In this document: in pieces, positions 33,201 through 45,200 of the stretch
Position numbering within the stretch: position 1 is the first letter of the stretch
Layout of the letters: each line of letters starts with the position of its first letter
Source of the DNA: Yponomeuta sedellus
Taxonomy: Eukaryota > Arthropoda > Insecta > Lepidoptera > Yponomeutidae
Length of the DNA: 64,000 nt
Reading direction: 5' to 3'
Assembly: GCA_934045075.1 (NCBI GenBank)
Contig: OW203731.1
Span: forward strand, 15,763,570-15,827,569
Position numbers and translations under genes: made by a program
The notes under the pieces: generated by a model
The model's database searches: none
Told to the model about the DNA's origin: nothing
The model's input: only the letters and a program-made list of their open reading frames with translations

Positions 33201-36200
33201 TTATCACCGAGAATACGCAATAAAAATAGCTGCATACATCCAATAGTAACCTGAGGAAAATCTTTTAAAGCTAATTCGTAACGTTTTTTATTAGGTTTCT
33301 ACTTCAAACAGCCTATGTGAATTGCTTAGTCATCGAAATAACACAGTATTGTACTTTTTAGTTCCTCGTACCGCAATAAGACGTTAAAGAATCGCTTAGT
33401 TGTTCGTCTGTCCGTCCTTGAAAAACAAAAACTAAGCGGCCAATTCTCAGTAAACTATGTAGTAAATTATGTTTGTGCCTTCTTCTAAGAATAAAAAAGT
33501 TATCGCACTGAAGTGACCAGAAAGGTCACCTAAAGGCTTTCAACCTCAACACGCTATTTTTTTCTTTTGAAAGTTAGAATGTTTCCAACATTCCCGTGTA
33601 CGTTTCGCAGAGGAAGTGAAATACCCAGGAACTTTATTTGTTTTGCCGTCCCGTCGACGGTTATCTGTTAGTTAAGCAACGTCTATGTTTGCGGAATAAC
33701 AGGGCAGCCCCGCATATGTTGGACATTGTTCGGCTTTACCTCAGTGGTCCCGCTGAATGAAAATGGTCAACATGTACAGTTTATGAGTACCATTTTTTTT
33801 AACCCTGTATTGGTCTGATTTTAACAAATGGTGCGGTGAAAATAAAGAGGTCCAAATGAGAACAGCCGTGTTTTGTTTTTATGATTTTACATGTTTTCTT
33901 CTTTAATTCAATTGAACGACTTAAGTGGCCTATATTATTGTTTCTTCTTCTACATCAGTCCATCTAGAGTAGGCGTGATCGTTGCAAAGACGAACCGTTT
34001 TATAAGACCGTTTTGTGTTCCGCGACGATAGCACCGTTTTACGTTTCATTCCAAAGCAGTGCCAGCGACTCTAAAGCAGTGCCAGCGTTTTTTCGTCGCG
34101 AGACCAGTCCTTAGATTGTTTGACGCGGATATGTCCTTTAGTGCTATATTAATAGAGCCTAGAACGTAATGAGATCATTGCGACGTCGTCGTCGGCTCCT
34201 TGCTCGTTCCGTTCGTTTTGGTCTGTGATACAATAAAGTAATCTTTATGTCTATGAGTATACAGTCGAATATCGTGTAAAACAACTTATTTTTTCCGATG
34301 TTTCGTGATTTCGTCTCGTTCGTACTCGTTTGACCGTCCTCTGCGCCTTGCTCGTTCGCATAAAATGAAACCAGTTGCGAACGAGGACCGTTTCGAGGAC
34401 CTGTTTTCGTTCCAGAAAAAACGGTTGCGTTTCGTCGTCGAAAAATCGGACAACGACCCACTCCTAATCTAGAGTGATACGCCAAATTATTTGTTCGCAA
34501 AACTTAAATGGTCCACCAGACAGCCGTACGTACATAAGAAAAGAATCCTGACACCGGCGCATCGGACTATGGCGTTTCGCGGCAGTTTCAGGTTTGCGGC
34601 GTCCAACTGTTATGGAACGATATTCCTCCCCCAATCCGTGAAGCGTCCAGTGGATACACTTTTGGGCGCAAGCTCAGGGCATATTTGCTGGAGCTTCAGA
34701 GACCGCTGTTCCACTCCCTTCCAACCTCTCGCCGTAAAAACAGACACGGGTCTGTAATCGCATAGTAGGGTTGTGCAACATTGTATACGTCTATATATCT
34801 TGTATTCTTTTCCTATTTAAGTATATACATGTGTGCGAATTTCATATGTAATAACATTTATCTTTTTATCAATATAATTAAAGCATAATTATTCATTTGC
34901 GTGTAATTTTATTTGTATATTATTGTAGCTTATTCTGTCATTTAATTAAAACTATTTAAGTATCTTTTTCATTCTGTATAGATAATATCGACGGTTAAAA
35001 GGATATAGGGCATAAGCGACAAAAACCAAATTGTTCAGGAGCGCAATTTAAAGTTTAAAATTTCAGAAAAAAAATCATATCTTTTTTATTTATTGTCATA
35101 TCGTAAAGATGGAAACAGCTCTAAGCTCGAAGAAAATACGAGCATTAATTGTCATTTTATTTTATTTGATTCGACGATGCCCTATGTAGTTCAATGTCGC
35201 TTAACTCAATCGAACATATTTTTTATATAAGGTAATTCGGCATATGTCATATCTTCATATAAAAAAACGAAGAGTATAGAAGACTAAGCTACATTTGATT
35301 TCCATATACCAAGAGGTAATAGGGCATGAGTCACATGACTATTGAATAACTAAAATAGGTAAAGAGGGATATATGACGTTTCACACCATTGTGACAAAAG
35401 GTAATGGAGCACAAGAAACAGTGCTTAGTCAAAACATGGTGAGGATGTCAGACTTTAGAGACACCGTAAGTGGTTTGAAAAAAAGGTAACATGGTACTTC
35501 CACACGTCAAGATTTGTAGGCCAAGAGGAAAACAAGAACATCCAACATGTGAAATTATCTGGGCAATCGGTAACGCGGATTAAACGTCACGTCCTAAAAA
35601 TAATAGATTCACAACCAACATGTTTTTCCTTTGAAATGAGACATAAAGTAACTGCATACGTTAGATGATGTTAGTGTTATCATCATCGTTCTTATGTACC
35701 AGATTAGTAACCTACATTAGATACTATTTGGAGATAGTGATGATACACCATTCCGTAGGAATTGCCCTCTGAAACCCTGCACGTGCCTCCCGGGTAGTGC
35801 TAAACGAGTATTAACGCCGAGTATCGGGCGGCAGTTATGATAACCCGACAACTGGCTTGCCAGAAGGCCCCACAGGCCTAGAGGACTAAATAACCTCTGT
35901 AAACGATGGAGCGAAAAGGATGGGGATACTACCGCTACTAATACTCCCAAGAAAACTATGAGCAGGATGAACAATAATAAGGATTTGTCGGACCATCCGG
36001 TTGACGCCCGGCGCCAGGATGATTCCGGGTCACCTGGTGTGAAATATGCTACCGGCCGCAAGAAGGTGACACAGCAAGCCCCTTGCGGAAATTGGGTTAC
36101 TGCTGATCAAACTCTACTCCGTAACAAAAAGAGACAAATCCCGGACATTCACCACGCTCTCACCATAGCCACTTGGAACGTTCGTGGTCTCTCCAAACCA

Positions 36201-39200
36201 GGAGCAGCCGAAGTCGCGGAGAAGGAAATGGACAGGTATAATGTGGATATTCTTGCTGTAAGTGAAACCCATATAAAAGACTCGGGACACTACACTACTC
36301 CATCTGGAAAATTGTTCATAGTGTCCGGATACGTCGACGTACGACCTCGTCGCCAAAACGCACATAGACAAGGTAATGGGATACGATTCCATCAATGACA
36401 GGATATTGAAAATCAGATTAGAAGCACATCCATACCCACTCAACCCACTCGCCATCTATGCACCAACATCTGCATCCAGTGAAGAAGAAATCGCTGAGTT
36501 CTACGACCAACTAAACAAAGCAGTCCAAGATGTTCCTAAGAAAGAGCCATTATTAATACTTAGCGATTTTAATTCTAAAATAGGAAAAACTGAGGATGAT
36601 TACCATCTCAGAAAGATTGTCGGCAGGTTTGGACTGGGAGTCAGAAACAACCGTGCCAACATGCTTTTGAACTTTTGCATGGAGAACGACCTTTCGGTCA
36701 TGAACACCTGGTTTCAACAACACCCAAGACTACTCTACACGTGGACGTCACCTAATGGTCTTCAAAGGAACCAAATTGACTTCGTTCTAGTAAACCAAAG
36801 ATGTAGCTCATCTATACCAGCAGCAAAGACGAGGCCAGGTGCAGACTGCGGCAGTGAACTTAGCTTCTGACTGCTAAGTTTAAAATCCGTTTGAAGAAGT
36901 CAATAAAAGGTCCCCTCAACAAACAACAAATGGTTAAGCAGAGGAAATCCTTAAAGGAACAGGATTTAAAATAAGCCGAAGAACGAAACCACTATGCGGA
37001 GCTACATAGCGTTGTCCAAAAACTTTGCAGGAAAGATCGAGAGGCCTATATCGACAGTATATGCTCCGAAATAGAAAAATGTTCGGAAAGGGCGCACTCC
37101 CGAGATATGTTTCAAAAGATAAACCTGCTCGCAAAGGAATTTAAACCAAAGCACTGGACCATTGAAAATGAAAAGAGGACGCCCTTATTGGATAAAGATG
37201 AGGTACTCGAAAGATGGAAGAGCTACTGTCGGCAGCTATACGGCGAAAACAGCGATGAAAGAACTATGGAAATGGATTATTCGGAAAAGGAACCAGACAT
37301 CCTCCTCGAGGTAGTAGAGGCAGCACTTCTCAAACTGAAATACAAGGCATGTGGCAGCGATGGCCTAACCGCGCAAATCTAGGAAGATCTAATCTAAGAA
37401 ATATAGGAAGTGAAGGCATAGCAATCGTACATACCGTGTGTCAAAAATTCTGGAGAACGGGTCAATGGCCAGCAAATTGGACCGAATCATTCGTAGTGCC
37501 TATACACAAGAAAGGCTCTATCCGTAAATGTGAGAATTACAGAACCATCTCTATCATCTCTCACGCGTGAAAAATCCTCTTACACGTCCTAAACTACCGG
37601 CTTGCACCCTACATCAATAGCCAAATACCGAAGGAACAAGCTGGATTAGGTAATTAAGGAAGAGGAACGAGGGAACAAATCTTGAACATTCGACAGCTGA
37701 TCGAAAAATGCAGGGAACATAACATCACTATAGCCTTGTGTTTCATCGATTATGCAAAAGCCTTTGACTGTATCAGCTGGAAGGCCATGTTTAGGGTTAT
37801 GAAGGAGATGGGTATACCGGACTACCTTACCTTTCTTGTGCAGCAACTGTACTCCAACGGTCAATCGAAAGTACGAATTGAGAACAGTCTTTCACACTGC
37901 TTCAAAGCAGAACGAGGAGTGCGCCAGGGATGCATACTATCTCCCCAACTGTTCAACCTGATCGGGGAACATATAATGAGAAGGGTTTTGGATAATTTAG
38001 AGGGGGGCATTCGGATAGGTGGGCATCTTCTGAACAACCTTCGCTTTGCCGATGACACCACCGTCATAGGCGCCTCGGAAACAGAGCTGGCTGAGCTTCT
38101 AGCGAGAGTGGATAGTATAAGTAAAGAATACGGACTTCATATCAACAGAAGTAAGACCAAGTTGATGTTTATTGATAGATCGGGCACCTTGCAACGAACC
38201 AACGAGCTGCGAGACCTTGATGTTGTACACAAATTTGTATACTTAGGCTCGCAAATAAGCAATGACGGAGACTGCGAACAAGAATTCGTCAGAACATCCC
38301 AAATGGCTAAGTCAGCAGTGAAAAGGCTTGAGAAGATATGGAAAAACAGAAACATCAACCGCAAGACAAATATAAAACTAATGTGGACCCTTATCTTCTC
38401 AATATTTCTGTATGCCTCGGAAACCTGGACATTAAAAGCCCATATTCTGAAAAGAATAGATGCGTTTGAAATGTGATGCTGGCGGAGAATACTCCGTATA
38501 TCTTGGACCGAACGCCGCATAAACGTATCTATTCTAGGAGAAATTCACATAAAGACGAGGCTCTCCACAATCTGCACCCAATGCATCCTGAAGATCTTCG
38601 GATATACCGTCCGACGCGGGCCAGATAACCTGGAGTATGTTATCAACACCGGTCGAGCGAACGGGAAACGAAGCAGAGGACGACCACCAACGCGTTGGTC
38701 AGATATAATAACTAAAGCTTCGGTAAGGACCCTACAAGCAGCCATACATCTGGCGCGTAATATAATCCAATGGAGAGAGCTGGTGGCGGAATCTGGTGGC
38801 GAACCCTTAGTCACGTCCCTCAGCCATGAGGAAATGACGAAGAAGAAGAAGGAGATAGTGAGATAAAGAGGATGAAGAATGAGAGTGGAACATTCGGTAG
38901 GGGACGCCCTAGGCGCACATAAGTAGACCAAATTGGGGACGTGTTGGCAAAGGGCCGGATAAAAAGTACCCACAACCGGAGAGCGTGCATGCAACGACTT
39001 ATGAATGTAGATGAAGCGAAAGAGGTGTGCAAAGATCGTGGCAAGAGACAAGCCTTAGTCTCTGTCTACCTCTCTGGGATACAGGCGTGAAATTACCGAC
39101 TGATTTTGGGATAAACGACTCGCTAAATAGGTACTTGAGAACAACAGAGACCTGATTATGTGATACAAATTGGCATACGCACCAATTCATAAAATATCCT

Positions 39201-42200
39201 TGTAAAGTAATACGGCGTAAGTAACAGAGTTGTATTATGTTGTAAATGGTAGTAGGGTATAACCGACAGTTAAATAGTAAATAGGTTTTAGTAATTGCCT
39301 ATAAGCGACAACTGTATGGAAAACTTGAGAATGGTAATAGGGTATAACCGACAGTTCAATATTAATTAGGTTTAAGTAGTTGCCTATAAGCGACAGCTGT
39401 ATTGTAAACTTGCAAATGGCAGTAAGGTATAACCAACGCTTAATGTTTTTGACGACAAAGGTAAAGAGACATTAGTTCCAACTTTAAAAATAGTTGCTTC
39501 TGGTAAAGAACCGTAAGCGCCCAGAAGCTCCACACCAGTAGGAAGTAAAAAGACATTACCGACTAGAGGCCAAAGTTGATGCCATTTTTACAGGGATACA
39601 AGTGCCGTTAAGGAAAAAACGACTTAAAAATAGGTCGGTAACACCAAAACGACATCTAAAAACCCAGTTTTTTGCTTGGAGACAAGCGACATAAAAGTCA
39701 TTGTAGGGCCGTGGGAGTAAGCGCATTCGACGCAGATTTTTATTTCAAGTGAGATGGCATTCAAAGCTCAGTTTAGACAAAAATGTCGCTTATGCCCTAT
39801 ATCCTTTTAACCGTCGATATGTATTCTATTGATATAGGTATTATTCTATACAACATATAAGTATTTTATTCAATATGGTACTGGCCATGATTGTTCACAC
39901 CGCAATCTGTGACGCTCGTGGGGTAGAATCTGGCACTGCCTGAAAATCAGCGCTGAAAGCTAGTCCATCAGCATACTGCTGAGTCAGTTGCCATTTATAG
40001 CAGCAGGGACACGCCGTGACCTTTCGTTTTTCTTCTTTGTTTTTTGTAAATTTCATGTTTTAAGTTTTTTTTGTTACTGCGGCGTGTGAACTGTTTCTAT
40101 AATAAATGTTTTTCTTCTTCTTCTTCATACTTAGAAAAAGGAAAAAAAGACAATGGAAGAAGACACGTGGAGACCCCATACCTTTCTTTTTAAGAGCCCA
40201 GCTGTATCGACAGTTAGGTTTAAGTCAGGTGCTTAGGTAATATTAAATTAACATTACCAATTTAATTTTACAGTCGAAGCCATAGTAGAAAAACTGAGAG
40301 GCTTGAAAGCTCAAACAGGGGAACAAGGAAGCAAGGTAAGTCTCATTATAAGTAAAAGCAGGTTCGTAGACAAGGTCCTAATGTTCGATAAATTATTTCT
40401 GACTACATTTTTTTCACTGTGACAAAACCATCATCCCACTCCTGATACCCTTGAAATTAATGTCCTTAGTGAAGCAAATATAATATTTTCGTTATTTTAG
40501 GGTAGTAAAGGGGAACAAGGCCCGCAAGGCCCTACACTGGTGCAGGACCGTCCAGAAAAACCAATCGAAGTGAAGTCAGTAAAGGTATCTCAAAATATGT
40601 ATTTTAGATAATTGTGTGAAGCAACAGATCTTTTAATGAAATTAATTCTAACTCTTGAACAGCAAAAACCTGGTAACTTTTTTTCGAAATTATAGTAAGA
40701 TTGAACAAATCCAATATCTTGCTATTCTTTTCAAAGTTCTACTCTAAAATCTTAGACACTCAAGTTTCCTCAAGATGTTTTTTCTTCACGTATTGCTACA
40801 ATAACTTCATAAATGTACATAAATTATGAAACAGTCTTTCTTAGATACCGGATTTCAAACCCACGGCCTTGAAATCATTTGAAGTTGATAATCCACGGTA
40901 GGCTCACGTGGTAATTAAGCCCATGCTCTCTCTCCCTGACAGAAGTCATATGCCTTGCAGTGGGTCCTATATAGAATACATAAAAAAACGTTATGTCACG
41001 AAATTAACGTAGAGAGAGTAGGTATTTCGTTTATTTTTATATTGTATCATGAGATGGATTACAAACATGAACAATCCAGTCCAAGTTAAAGTTAGATTTA
41101 TTTTAAAAGGTTTAGGGTGTGTTTCACAATCTGCAGATAAAATTCCGGATAAGCTATCCGTAACCAGGGGCTGCCGTTTGTTTTAAATTTGAAGCCATAA
41201 ACGAACACACGAAATATAGGAATATTTATTTAAATATAGAACTAACGGCAGCCCTGGTTGCGGATAGCTTATCTGGAACTTTATTTGAACACTGTGAAAC
41301 ATAGGCTTAATATTACAAATTTATAAAAATAATCAAATATCTTTTTAGCCTCTAAATAGGTTTTTAAATCAAATATCTACAAACATCGCACAAATCACAG
41401 AATTTATATAACTCTAGGGCGAAAAGGGTCAAAGCGGAGTCAATGGAAAACCAGGCCCCCCCGGACCAATTGGAACAACTGGAAAGCAAGGTCCCAGAGG
41501 ACCAACCGGACCAAGAGGTGCTAAAGGAGAAACTGGTAGCCATGGGCCTAAAGTAAGAATAATTATTCTGCCTTTGTCTAGTCGTTGAGCTATTGGATTT
41601 TATGGGATTAAAATAAGGTTTGTTTCAGGGCCCTCCAGGACCACGCGGTGACAGAGGACATCCTGGAGAAAAGGGAGTCAAAGGAGAGTGCACAACTCCA
41701 GACTTAGCACAGGTATCAATCGTAATAACTTTCACACATCACGTAAAACTACATAACATAAAACTATCCATAAAAACACTTCGGTATCGCAAAGTTACGA
41801 TGCTCATGCGTGATGCTTAAGCTCATACTCTGAGAGAAAAGTTCACTGTAGCTTGTAGTAGGCTGCTTATTTTTTAAGTCAAATTATGTCATCATTTTCC
41901 TTTCGAGATATTAGAATATTAGAGACTGTTGTGAAACAAACACCTCCCTGTTTCACAAAATATCATCAGAAACTCCCCTCATTACGTTCTCACGTTATGT
42001 ACTGTCGGGCTCACACCTGTATTCCGAAGGGTTAGGCAGATAAGGCAGAGCCAAAGCTTGCTTCTTGTCAAGATCTCGACAAGTCTTCTTCGTTTCAGCG
42101 GTAGTTTTGGGTAACCCAATATTTTTTAATGTTCAATGTATGTAACATAATATTCCTTTCTTAATTCTGGTCACTAGGTAGGGTAGAGAATGTTTTGGAC

Positions 42201-45200
42201 TGAATTAGGCTGACTTTTTTTGTTTAAGCAGTCACGCATGATGGTAAGCGAAGACGGGGTCTACGATGTTACGTGCTTACCTGTTAAATGCCGGATAACT
42301 CTGCTTTTAAAGCCACCCATGTTATATATCTCCGGAAAGACAGACGATGGCAGCGTGTTCGACAACTTTGCTATTCTTATTATAAAAGAATTCGCGAATC
42401 GCTTGGTGCAGATTTGCAGAATTTCTACAACTTTCTTTTTACTTGACGACTTTCTTCAGTCATCAATGTTTTCTAATCTGTGATCACACGAATGGAATCC
42501 TGTTATTCACTATATACCCATGTCCCTACCTCTCTACAAAAATTTTACAGGTCAAAGGAGAAAAGGGTACCAAGGGCGACGTTGGTCCACAAGGAGCATC
42601 CGGTCAGCCAGGACCACCTGGTCCGAAGGCTGAAAGTAACTTCATACCAGTTCCAGGTCCACCTGGTCCTCCAGGTCCAGCCGGGATCCCAGGCGTGTCA
42701 ATAGTTGGCCCAAAAGGCGAGCCAGGTGGATTCGCATCGCTTGAGACGATCTATTCGATAACTCATGGGAAACCGAGTCCAAGTATGTTCAGGTTCTAGA
42801 GTCTAATATACACATAGTTTTTCAATAGAAATATGTAAATACGACGATGGCTGTTGTATGTCTCTAATTTATAGTTCCTAAGCAATAGCAACTTCATCCC
42901 AATTACAACGGTAATTATGTGGTCATCTCTCGCGAAGAACTTCAAATCGCACAAGGCACTGAGTTAAGTCGCATGGGTTTTACGATTGGAATGGACTACC
43001 CAATAGTATCGATGAATTATTTTTTTATTGATTAATTTACTTCATTTACTCCAAATAAAAAAATGTTAAGTTGGGTGTTCATTTCAAAATCTAGATCACT
43101 TTGGAGAAAAAATGGACAAAAACTCCAAACTAACACCCGTATTCCAAGACGTTCCTCAAAGTCGAGGAGAGGTGGACGCATTTCCATGAGTTAGTATTAC
43201 CGGTCAGTATTTGGAGTGTACTCGAGTGTACAATCAATATAATCTGTGGTTCAACTCGAGTGAGAATTTGGTTTTTTTATGTTGGCCATGGCAATGTCAT
43301 TGCTAAGTTTTGACAGACAGAAGTTTTTCTTTCTCGAAGAGGCTTTAACGTTGGTCCCGAGGTACCTTAGCTTTGACAGTTGATTTCTTGACTCGAGTGA
43401 GAAACTAGCTCGATTGGAGGAAATTTAATACGTTTCAAAATACTGTTTTCTCGGTCGAGCAAAAGTGGAGTAAAGAAAAACTTCGAGGAATGTCTTAGAA
43501 TACGGGTGGAAGCCTTTTCAAAGTCTTTAATTAACAGCATTCACATAATTATCCTAAAACCTAGAATAATATACCCATCACCTTTCTACTATGACTCTAT
43601 TGAACACCTAAACATTTTGAAAAATTCTTACCAGGGGAGTAAAGGACCGAAATAACTCGAGAAGTCTTGTTAATATATGTTTCGCAGATTGCTCTTTATT
43701 TGGCTTCCAGTATATTGCGTTGTTAATCCGTCTTAGCGTGAAATTCATTGACCGGTTTGCAGTTAGGTAGCTCATAACAAGGGTGGCAGTACCCAGTTAA
43801 GACAAAAGTTAAACTAGACTAACAAGTCACTAACTAAAATTAGGCAGAACCTTTCTGCGATGCAGGAAAAGACCCATGCCCCAGCAGTGGGGACATACAG
43901 AGACTTGATTGAGACAAAAAGAGAGAGGTAGAAGCTTATTAACGTCAATTGGAAATTGAACGTTGATAAAAAACATTGTGTGTGAAACAGCCTTAAGGAT
44001 GGTGCGTTGACATTTTCTTTGCTTTCACTTTCAGATGATATTCCTGATGAAGACGAGGGCCACATGAGTAGAACAGTTATTTACAAAACAACAACGGCTC
44101 TAAAAAAAAAGACTTCCGACACTCCCATAGGCACTCTGGCATACGTCATCCGAGAGAAAACACTTCTTTTGAGAGTCGACGACGGATGGCAGTATGTAGT
44201 GGTAGGTTGCTAGTCTATCGTTTAATATTAGCCAGCTGGGTGAAGCAGTAACTTAAAATAACTATTCACTAATTTTAATTTATTTCAAAGAAGACAAACA
44301 AATTCCTCACACTATAATATTGATGCTTGTTGTGCGTTAGTATGTACATTCAGGGAAAGCAATGACATCTTAATAAATGATAGATATAAACATTGTACCT
44401 ATATCAGATGGTAACGCCCTCTACCCGAGTAAACCTTCCCATCCGAGTGTATTTAGTGTATATGTTGCAGTCAGAAATCTTAAACGGTCAAAACTAGTTA
44501 TGACTGCAGAAAACTAAAGCAAAATTCTAATATGTATCCAACAATGTCGAGTTGGTTTTCGGTCAACCTTACACGCTCCTTCGCGCTCCGCTACGCTACG
44601 CGCTTCGTCGCACCTATATTTTTGTTGTCGCAGATTGAGTGATGCATCATTTTAGGTGTTTTTGCCATTTGGTATTTCAAATGTAAACTTTGGACAAAAG
44701 TACTTTTATACTATTTTTATTTTTAATGCACTAACCCGTGCTAAGGAACCAATTTAAAAACCTATTTAGAGGCTAAAAATTTCACCCATGCCGGGATTCG
44801 AACCCGCAACCTCTGGCTATCCGTGCCAGCTCAATTGGTAGAGCGCTGGCACGGATAGCCAGAGGTTGCGGGTTCGAATCCCGGCATGGGTGAAATTTTT
44901 AGCCTCTAAATAGGTTTTTAAAAAAGTACTTTTGACTGATTTTAGCAGTCAACACTAGTTTTGACCGCTTAAGAGTTTTTACTGTAACATATACACGATA
45001 CAAGAAGCATCCGAGTAATCATTTTGACCCACTCAGACTCAGAGACCTAATCATAAAAATCAAGACGTAATCTCATCATCACCCTCCACCCATTATGTTC
45101 CCTCCGAGGGGCACGGGTCTCTTCCCTGAGGAAGGTATAGGCCATACTCCACCACGGGGACCAAGTCCAGATTGGCGGAGGTTTGCAAGACTATAGTGGC

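Larger units (their letters stand above)
34985..39820. mobile_element. DNA element with 37-bp perfect terminal inverted repeats
   Basis: The ends 34985-35021 and 39784-39820 are exact inverted copies, beginning atatcgacggttaaaaggat and ending gggcataagcgaca. Related short motifs (taagcgaca, gggcataag, gggtataaccgaca) recur inside both ends, a typical subterminal-repeat layout for transposase binding. The element's own DNA is about 35022-35690 and 39090-39783; the rest is an inserted RTE LINE and a LINE tail. No transposase was recognised. Target duplication is ambiguous because the ends are palindromic (atat). Superfamily unknown. Confidence 0.75.

Noticed and set aside
35958..38476. Two or three separate protein genes in the long intron
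   Set aside because: They are consecutive pieces of one RTE polyprotein with frameshifts.
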